Source: Pseudomonadales bacterium (lineage in GTDB: Bacteria > Pseudomonadota > Gammaproteobacteria > Pseudomonadales > UBA5862). From it: DNA of 64,000 bases. Shown piece by piece: positions 57,722-64,000 of the stretch. The stretch's first letter is position 1, and each line of letters begins with the position of its first letter. The stretch is taken from positions 121,792-185,791 of the forward strand of contig JACKOQ010000006.1 of assembly GCA_024234215.1 (NCBI GenBank), in the 5' to 3' direction. A program made the translations under genes and the position numbers. The notes beneath the pieces were generated by a model. The model was not told where the DNA came from. It made no database searches and saw only the letters and a program-made list of their open reading frames with translations.

Positions 57722-58654
57722 ATGCTTGCCGAACCCGCACCGCAACCCTGCCCTTCGTTCGAACAGGCTGTCTGCTGGATGAACGGCCGCCTGATGCCCG
57801 CCGCCGAGGCGACCGTGTCGGTGTTCGACCACGGGCTGCTCTATGGCGATGGCGTCTTCGAGGGCATCCGTTTCTACCATCGCCGGGCCTTTCGGCTTCA
57901 GGCGCATCTGGCGCGCCTCATGCTGTCGGCGCGGGCACTGGCGCTGAGCCTGCCCTGGGATCAGGCAGCGCTGACCCGCGCGGTGGCAGAGACCCTGGCC
58001 GCCGCGCCCGACGATGCCTGCTATCTGCGCCTGGTGGTGACGCGCGGGGTGGGCGCGCTGGGGATCGACCCGCGCAGTTGCCGGCAGCCCAATCTCTTCA
58101 TCATTGCCGATCGGCTCGACGCGATGGCCGAGGCGCGCCGGCGCGGCGCGCGGCTGATCATCGCGGCGACCCGACGGTTGGGCGCCGACGGGCTCGATCC
58201 GCGCATCAAGAGCCTGAACTATCTGAACCCGATTCTGGCGCGGCTGGAGGCGAACCGCGCCGGCGCCGACGAGGCCGTGATGCTCAATGCCGCCGGACGG
58301 GTCACCGAGGGCAGCGCCGACAATCTGTTCATCGTGCAGGGCGGCCGCCTGCTGACACCGCCGGCGAGCGACGGCGCGCTGGCCGGCGTCACCCGCGCGG
58401 TGGTACTGGAGCTGGCGGCAGCGCTCGGCATCGCGGCGTGCGAGCAGCCGCTGGCGCCGTATGACCTCTACACCGCGGACGAGTGCTTTCTCACCGGCAC
58501 CGCTGCCGAACTGGTGCCGGTGGCCGACATTGACGGCCGGTCGCTCAGCCATTGCCCGGGGCCGCTGTTCAGCCGGCTCGATCAGGCCTTTGGCGCGCTG
58601 ATCGAGCGCGAATGCCGTAACAAGCCACCAGCAGTCACAGGAGAAGCCGAGTGA
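57722..58654 (+). CDS. Class IV PLP aminotransferase (branched-chain or D-amino acid type)
   Basis: The protein (310 residues) is a fold-type IV transaminase. The start ...VSVFDHGLLYGDGVFEGIRFY is the signature of the IlvE/D-amino acid transaminase/4-amino-4-deoxychorismate lyase group. The PLP lysine is in DPRIKSLNYLNPILA and phosphate contacts are in TEGSADNLF and GVTR. Which of the three activities it has cannot be read safely. The ATG at 57722 has AGGAG eight bases upstream; an earlier ATG at 57692 overlaps the membrane protein stop and is also possible. The start of the next gene overlaps its stop by four bases. Confidence 0.85.
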   Translation: MLAEPAPQPCPSFEQAVCWMNGRLMPAAEATVSVFDHGLLYGDGVFEGIRFYHRRAFRLQAHLARLMLSARALALSLPWDQAALTRAVAETLAAAPDDACYLRLVVTRGVGALGIDPRSCRQPNLFIIADRLDAMAEARRRGARLIIAATRRLGADGLDPRIKSLNYLNPILARLEANRAGADEAVMLNAAGRVTEGSADNLFIVQGGRLLTPPASDGALAGVTRAVVLELAAALGIAACEQPLAPYDLYTADECFLTGTAAELVPVADIDGRSLSHCPGPLFSRLDQAFGALIERECRNKPPAVTGEAE

Positions 58655-59040
58655 TCGACGCTACCTTTGCCCAACGCTTCGCCGCCGACTGGATCGCTGC
58701 CTGGAACCGTCACGATCTCGATGCCATCCTCGCCCACTACGCGGATGACTTCGAGATGGTCTCACCACTGATCCCGCAACTGGCCGGCGAGCCCTCCGGA
58801 CGACTGCGCGGCAAGACCCGCGTCGGCGCCTACTGGGCGCGCGCCCTGACGCCGCCGGCGCTCACGCTGTCGCCGCGCCTGCGCTTCGAGCTGATCGGGA
58901 TCCTCACCGGCGTCGACAGCGTCGCGCTGCACTACCGCAGCCAGCGCGGCCCGGCCGTGGAGGTGTTGCAGTTCGGCCCGGACGGCAAGGTCGTTCGCGC
59001 CGCCGCCCACTACGTGCCGCGCGCCCAGGAGGAACCATGA
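58651..59040 (+). CDS. NTF2-like (SnoaL-type) protein
   Basis: The protein has 129 residues and an NTF2-like fold pattern. An N-terminal helix region FAADWIAAWNRHDLDAILAHYADDFEM is followed by strands LRFELIGILTGVDSVALHYRSQRG and VEVLQFGPDGKVVRAAAHY. These proteins act as small-molecule cyclases, hydratases or isomerases, or bind ligands. The GTG start overlaps the aminotransferase stop (GTGA), so it is part of the cassette. No clear catalytic residue set can be named. Confidence 0.75.
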   Translation: MIDATFAQRFAADWIAAWNRHDLDAILAHYADDFEMVSPLIPQLAGEPSGRLRGKTRVGAYWARALTPPALTLSPRLRFELIGILTGVDSVALHYRSQRGPAVEVLQFGPDGKVVRAAAHYVPRAQEEP

Positions 59041-59528
59041 GCAACGACAAACCGCCCGTGGCGCTGCGCGCTGCCGACTGCCCACCCCGCACGCGGCCGT
59101 CGAACTACCCACCCGCCATCCGCAACTGGCTCGATGGGAAGCTCGCGGGCCGGGAGAAGCGTCCGCTCGGCGATCCGTTTGGCCTCACCCACTTCGGCGT
59201 CAACCTGACGCGGCTGGCACCGGGCGCGATCTCGGCGCTGCGCCACGCCCACACGCTGCAGGACGAGTTCATCTATGTGCTGGAGGGCACGCCGACGCTG
59301 GTCACCGATGCCGGCGAAACGCTGCTCGCGCCGGGCATGTGCGCCGGCTTTCGCGCCGGGAGCGGGGATGCGCACCAGCTCGTGAATCGCAGCGACGCGG
59401 ACGTGGTCTATCTGGAAATCGGCGACCGCATGCCCGGCGACAGCGCCGCCTATCCGGACGATGATCTGGCCGCCGAGTTGACCGATGGCCAGTGGCGCTT
59501 CACACACAAGGACGGCACGGCGTACTGA
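59037..59528 (+). CDS. Cupin domain protein
   Basis: The 163-residue protein has a single cupin barrel. The first motif is around ISALRHAHTLQDEFIYVLEG, with two histidines and a glutamate for a metal. The second is around CAGFRAGSGDAHQLVNRSDADVVYLEIG. Such proteins occur as dioxygenases, isomerases or ligand binders. It overlaps the NTF2-like gene by four bases (ATGA) and ends the cassette. A palindromic repeat follows 20 bases after the stop. Confidence 0.82.
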   Translation: MSNDKPPVALRAADCPPRTRPSNYPPAIRNWLDGKLAGREKRPLGDPFGLTHFGVNLTRLAPGAISALRHAHTLQDEFIYVLEGTPTLVTDAGETLLAPGMCAGFRAGSGDAHQLVNRSDADVVYLEIGDRMPGDSAAYPDDDLAAELTDGQWRFTHKDGTAY

Positions 59529-59548
59529 AGTGGCGCAAGCTCAGCAAT

Positions 59549-59664
59549 GCAGGGTGGACAAAGCGCAGCGTGCCCACACGGAACGATGATGCATCTCAGG
59601 CGTTTTGGGGCGGCGAGTCGTTGAAGTCGCGTGGGCACGGCCTGGTGGCCTTTGCCCACCCTAC
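59549..59664. repeat. Palindromic dispersed repeat, GTAGGGTGGGCAAA-type ends
   Basis: A left arm GCAGGGTGGACAAAGCG... and a right arm that reads GTAGGGTGGGCAAAGG on the other strand enclose about 50 bases. Each arm also holds GTGCCCAC near its inner end. The layout resembles a non-autonomous MITE/REP-like element. A near-identical left arm occurs at 63923-63958. Together with the spacer before hsdR it fills the 282-base gap between cupin and hsdR. Confidence 0.7.
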
Positions 59665-59810
59665 GGCGCGCTGATATTTTTCCGCACATCCCCAAGCTGT
59701 GGGGCTGTCAATCACCGGCTCGGTTTCCTATAGTTCCGCACAGGCCACGGCATCCCGGCCAGCTCGGATGGCCGCAGAACTCCAAGCCGACCCAGAAAAA
59801 GGCGCTGGCC

Positions 59811-62569
59811 TTGCAAACCCCCGAACAACTCGCCCGCCAGACCATCGACGCACTGCTCGCCGCGGCCGGCTGGGTGCTGCAGGACCGGGGCCAGTTCGAC
59901 CGCAATGCCGCGCTCGGTGTAGCGGTGCGCGAATTCCCGCTGCCGGCCGGGCCGTGCGACTACCTGCTGTTCGTCGCCGGCAAGGCTGCGGGCGTCATCG
60001 AGGCCAAGAAGACCGGCGTCACCCTGAGCGGCGTCGCCGAGCAGTCCGAGAAATACATGCTGCGCCTGCCGGAGCACCTGGCCCGCTGGGATGACCTGCT
60101 CGTCTACGACTACGAGAGCACCGGCGCCGAGACCTTCTTCTGCAACCGACGCGATCCCAAGCCGCGCTCGCGCCGGCTGTTCGCGTTTCACCGGCCGGAG
60201 ACGCTGCACGACTGGCTGCGCCAGCCCGACACGCTGCGCGCCCGGCTGCGGCAGATGCCGCCGCTCGACCCGCGCGGCCTGCGCGACTGCCAGATCGACG
60301 CCATCGCCGGGCTCGAAAAATCGCTGGCCGAGGACCGCCCCCGCGCGCTGATCCAGCTCGCCACCGGCGCCGGCAAGACCTTCACCGCCTGCTCGTTCTC
60401 CTGGCGGCTGATTCGCGCGGCGGGAGCAAAGCGCATCCTGTTTCTGGTGGACCGCAACAACCTCGGCGACCAGACCCTCAAGGAGTTCCAGAACTTCCAC
60501 CCGCCCGGCGCCGCCAACCGCTTCACCGACACCTACATCGTCCAGCACCTGCACGGCCCGCGCATCGACCCGGATGCCAAGGTGGTCATCACCACCATCC
60601 AGCGCCTGTACTCCCTGCTGCGCGGCAAGGAGCTGGCCGAGGAGGACGAGGAGCGCTCCGGCTTCGAGCAGTGGCAGGGCGAGGAGGGCGAGCCGCTGCC
60701 GCTCGCCTACAACCCTGCCGTCCCCATCGAGACCTTCGATTTCATCGTCACCGACGAATGCCACCGCTCCATCTACGGCCTGTGGCGCCAGGTGCTGGAG
60801 TACTTCGACGCCAGCATCATCGGCCTCACCGCCACGCCGTCCAAGCACACGCTCGGCTTCTTCAACCAGAACCTGGTGGCCGAATACCCCTACGAGCGCT
60901 CGGTGGCCGACGGCGTCAACGTCGGCTACGAGGTCTACCGCATCCGCACCCGCGTCACCGAGCAGGGCGGCACCGTGGAGAGCGACGCCGGCTTTCAGGT
61001 GCCGGTGCGCGACAAGCGCACCCGCCGCGTGCGCTACGAAAACCTGGATGCGGACCTGGCCTACACCGCCCAGGAGCTCGACCGCTCCGTGGTCAACCCC
61101 AACCAGATCCGCACCGTGCTGCAAACCTTCCGCGACCGCGTGTTCACCGAGCTGTTCCCGGACCGCAGCGGCGACTGGCTGCCCAAGACCTTGATCTTCG
61201 CCAAGGACGACAACCACGCCGAGGAGATCGTCCACGCCGTGCGCGAGGTGTTCGGCGAGGGCAACGACTTCGCCAAGAAGATCACCTACCGCGTCGGCAG
61301 CGAAGACCCCAAGACGCTGATCAAGGCCTTCCGCGTCGATCCCTTCCCGCGCGTCGCCGTCACCGTGGACATGATCGCCACCGGCACCGACATCAAGCCG
61401 GTGGAGGTGCTCATCTTCATGCGCGACGTGAAATCCGAGGGCTACTACGAGCAGATGAAGGGCCGCGGCGTGCGCACCATCCCGGATGCCGACCTGCGCG
61501 CCGTCACGCCGGACGCCCGCACCAAGACCCGCTTCATCCTCATCGACGCCGTCGGCGTGTCCGAGACCAAAAAGAACGCCAGCCAGCCGCTGGAGCGCAA
61601 GCGCACCCTCAGCTTCGATGCCCTGCTGGAGCAGATCGCCATGGGCCGGCGCGACGAGGACGCGCTCTCATCGCTGGCCGCGCGTCTGGCCGCGCTCGAC
61701 CGCAAGCTCGGCGACGAAGACCGCGCCCGCATTGCCGAAGCCACCGGCGGCAAGACCCCGCGCGCGCTGGCCGGCGACCTGCTGGACGCCATCGACCCGG
61801 ACCGGCAGCAGGCCGCCATCGCCGCGCGCCACGGCGCCGCGCCCACGCCCGAGCAGGAACAGACCGTCATCGCCGCGTTGATCGACACCGCCTGCCGTCC
61901 GTTCGACGCGCCCGCCACGCGCAACCTGCTCAAAGACCTCAAACAGAAATCCGACATCGTCATCGACGAGATCACCACCGACGAGCTGCTCGGCGCCGCC
62001 TTCGACCAGCAGAAGGCCGAGCAGACCATCGGCAGCTTCAAGGAATTCATGGCGCAGAACCGCGACCAGCTCACCGCGCTGCAAATCCTCTACAACCAGC
62101 CGCAGGGCCGCCAGCGCCTCACCTACGCCGCCATCCGCGAGCTGGTGCAGCGCCTCACCGACCCGCCGCGGTATCTGACCACCGCTACCGTCTGGCAGGC
62201 CTACAAGCGGCTCGACGCCGCCCGCGTGCGCGGCGCGCCGGTGGACGACCAGCTCACCGAAGTGGTCAGCCTGGTGCGCTACGCGCTCGGCCAGAGCGAG
62301 GCGCTGGAACCCTTCGGCGCCGTCGTCGAGCGGCGCTTCAACCTCTGGCTCGGCCGCGAGAAAAAGCCGGCCGCGAATACAGCCCGGAGCAGGAGCAGTG
62401 GCTGCGCGCCATCGCCACCTACCTCGCCGCCAACGCCGAAATCGCCCCGCGCGACTTTCAGGAGGCGCCGAGCCTGGCCGACCGCGGCGGCATCGTGCAG
62501 GCCCGCCGCGTGCTCGGGCCGGGACTGAATGAATTGCTGGACGACTTGCAAGGGGCGTTGGTGGCGTGA
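59811..62569 (+). CDS. hsdR: Type I restriction enzyme R subunit (HsdR), with a -1 frame change near 62361
   Basis: HsdR cuts unmethylated DNA after translocation. The N-terminal nuclease part has VIEAKKTGV (Glu64, Lys66). The motor has the Walker A ATGAGKT (about residue 187), DECHRS and GLTATPS, followed by helicase domain 2 and an EcoEI-type C-terminal domain. The initial frame runs to 62528, but after codon Lys852 its sequence turns into arginine/proline-rich nonsense. The -1 frame instead continues with a normal C-terminus (REYSPEQEQWLRAIATYLAA...) to a TGA overlapping the hsdS GTG by four bases. The shift point is GAG-AAA-AAG with five A. The start is the TTG at 59811 (no ATG fits); upstream sequence belongs to the repeat. 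Full length would be near 920 residues. Confidence 0.85.
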
Positions 62570-63978
62570 GGGGGGAACGTGAATTGCCGGTGGGCTGGGA
62601 GTGGTCCTCGATTCAGCAGACCGCCGAAACGGTATTTGGTCAGTCACCACCGTCATCGTCTTACAACAGTCGAGGTGAAGGATTACCCTTTTTTCAAGGC
62701 AAGGCTGAATTTGGGGAGCGGCATCCAAGCGCCGAGAAGTGGTGTACGAAACCGACGAGAGAGGCGATTCCCGGCGACATATTGATTTCAATTCGAGCGC
62801 CAGTCGGGCCAACGAATGTGGCCAACCAGGTTTGTGCGATTGGTCGCGGACTCGCAGCGATTCGTCCCTTGATTGATCCTGAATATGTGCGGTTTTGGCT
62901 AAAAAGATCAGAGCAGGAGTTGGCTCAGAAAGGAACCGGAACAACGTTCAGCGCGATTTCAAAGAACGTATTGAATACCCACTTGCTCCCAGTTGCGCCG
63001 CTCAACGAACAACGCCGCATCGTCGAGAAGATCGAAACCCTGTTCGCCCGGCTGGGCCAGGGCGAAGCCGCGCTGCGCCACACGCAGACGCTGCTGGCCC
63101 GCTACCGCCAGTCCGTGCTCAAGGCCGCCGTCACCGGCGCCCTCACCGCCGACTGGCGCGCCGCAAACGCCCACCGCCTCGAACACGGCCGCGACCTGCT
63201 CGCCCGCATCCTGCAAACCCGCCGCGAAACCTGGCAAGGCCGCGGCAAATACCAGGAACCCGCCGCCCCCGACACCAGCAACCTTCCGGAACTCCCGGAG
63301 GGTTGGGTGTGGGCGAGCGTGGATCAACTTTCCCACAACCATGATGGAAGACGAATTCTGCTCAAACGATCAGAAAGAGATAAGCGTGGTGGCCGTTACC
63401 CCTATTACGGCGCGCAGGGGATTATCGACGACATTGACGATTATCTTTTTGATGGACTATATCTTCTTGTTGCGGAGGATGGTGCGAATTTGCTATCGCG
63501 CGTCAAACCCTTGGCATTGCAGGCCCACGGGAAATTTTGGGTAAACAACCACGCGCATGTACTAGAAATCATTCCGGGTTCTTCTCTTGATTTCGTCGAG
63601 CTGGCAATCAATTCGTTGGATATTTCACTGTCCGTAACCGGTACAGCACAGCCGAAGCTGACTCAAGCCGCGTTAAATCGACTCGCCGTTCCATTGCCCG
63701 GAGAGGCTGAGCAATCTCGGATTTGTGAACTTGTCCAAGAGGCATTTGCACGGGGCAAACGCGTTGGGGAGTGGTGCCAAACCGAACTCACCCGCTCCGC
63801 CGCCCTGCGCCAATCCATCCTGAAAGACGCCTTCGCCGGCAAGCTGGTCCCGCAAGACCCGAGCGACGAACCCGCCGCCGAGCTGCTGGCCCGCATCCGC
63901 GCCAGCCGCGCCACGCCGTCCGGTAGGGTGGGCAAAGCGCAGCGTGCCCACGCGGAACCGACCACCGATGACCGCTGA
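62566..63978 (+). CDS. hsdS: Type I restriction specificity subunit (HsdS)
   Basis: HsdS (470 residues) has two target recognition domains that set DNA specificity. TRD1 spans about 8-140, with LPVGWEWSSI at the start and ISKNVLNTHLLPVAPLNEQ at its end. Then comes a helical spacer with EQRRIVEKIETLFARLGQGEA. TRD2 spans about 245-385, with LPEGWVWASV, PYYGAQGI and LTQAALNRLAVPLP. The second conserved helix and LRQSILKDAFAGKLV follow. TRDs are AT-richer than the conserved spacers. The GTG start overlaps the hsdR stop by four bases. The C-terminal RVGKAQRAHAEP is encoded by a dispersed repeat, not by a domain. hsdM is not in the window. Confidence 0.92.
   Translation: MRGERELPVGWEWSSIQQTAETVFGQSPPSSSYNSRGEGLPFFQGKAEFGERHPSAEKWCTKPTREAIPGDILISIRAPVGPTNVANQVCAIGRGLAAIRPLIDPEYVRFWLKRSEQELAQKGTGTTFSAISKNVLNTHLLPVAPLNEQRRIVEKIETLFARLGQGEAALRHTQTLLARYRQSVLKAAVTGALTADWRAANAHRLEHGRDLLARILQTRRETWQGRGKYQEPAAPDTSNLPELPEGWVWASVDQLSHNHDGRRILLKRSERDKRGGRYPYYGAQGIIDDIDDYLFDGLYLLVAEDGANLLSRVKPLALQAHGKFWVNNHAHVLEIIPGSSLDFVELAINSLDISLSVTGTAQPKLTQAALNRLAVPLPGEAEQSRICELVQEAFARGKRVGEWCQTELTRSAALRQSILKDAFAGKLVPQDPSDEPAAELLARIRASRATPSGRVGKAQRAHAEPTTDDR
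63923..63958 (+). repeat. Second copy of the GTAGGGTGGGCAAAG-type repeat arm, inside the hsdS 3' end
   Basis: Over 36 bases it differs from the copy at 59549-59584 at three positions. It encodes the RVGKAQRAHAEP tail of HsdS. Whether the rest of the palindrome follows cannot be seen because the window ends 42 bases later. Confidence 0.75.
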
Positions 63979-64000
63979 CCACCCGCCGGCATCGAACACC

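Noticed and set aside
60671..62370. Open frame in the -1 frame along most of hsdR
   Set aside because: Upstream of the shift point its product is Arg/Pro/His-rich noise, and only the part after about 62361 is the real HsdR C-terminus.

Overview
The window reads as chromosomal DNA of a GC-rich gammaproteobacterium. Two gene blocks familiar from Pseudomonas-like genomes are present. One is rplU-rpmA-obgE-proB-rpsT-murJ-ribF-ileS-lspA-fkpB-ispH. The other is gyrA-serC-pheA-hisC-tyrA-aroA-cmk-rpsA-ihfB-lapA-lapB-pyrF. The genus cannot be named from sequence reading alone. Coding density is high, and many neighbours overlap by 1 to 11 bases, which implies long translationally coupled operons.

Layout. 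1-7.3 kb (+): a truncated HSL-type hydrolase, a putative Na+/H+ antiporter, an SDR oxidoreductase, then a 1047-residue multi-PAS hybrid histidine kinase and an HD-GYP response regulator. 7.3-11.2 kb (-): an overlapping operon of an ATP-NAD-kinase-like protein, a DEDD exonuclease, a small unknown protein, two thioesterases and a DUF815 ATPase. 11.4-15.7 kb (+): hemN behind an FNR/Anr-like box, an OafA-type acyltransferase and an unknown protein. 15.8-23.7 kb (-): murJ, ribF, ileS, lspA, fkpB, ispH and an orphan FimT/GspH pseudopilin. 24-25.6 kb (+): an SDR, a small GNAT-like protein and rpsT. 25.7-28.9 kb (-): rplU, rpmA, obgE, proB. 29.1-42.6 kb (-): pyrF back to gyrA, carrying aromatic and serine biosynthesis, translation, DNA architecture and LPS-control genes. 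42.8-49.4 kb: mtaD, purM, purN (+); dcd, apbC, msrB (-); alaA (+). 49.5-55.1 kb: ppk1 behind a Pho-box-like element, a DUF1329 protein, and an acyl-CoA synthetase.

After a tRNA-Lys gene at 55.23 kb the content changes from housekeeping to accessory. A MocR/GntR regulator faces a coupled cassette: a 7-TM SWEET/PQ-loop-like protein, a class IV aminotransferase, an NTF2-like protein and a cupin. A directly repeated candidate operator lies between regulator and cassette. Beyond it is a type I restriction module, hsdR and hsdS, with no hsdM inside the window. hsdR carries a -1 frame change at a run of five A, exactly where programmed slippage, phase variation or a base-call error could act. A dispersed GTAGGGTGGGCAAAG-type repeat lies just before hsdR and again inside the 3' end of hsdS.

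The most promising undescribed material is this 55.4-64 kb accessory block. The other items worth checking are the pseudo-receiver on the hybrid kinase, the orphan pseudopilin and the predicted regulatory sites. No CRISPR array, rRNA, prophage or complete insertion sequence was seen.
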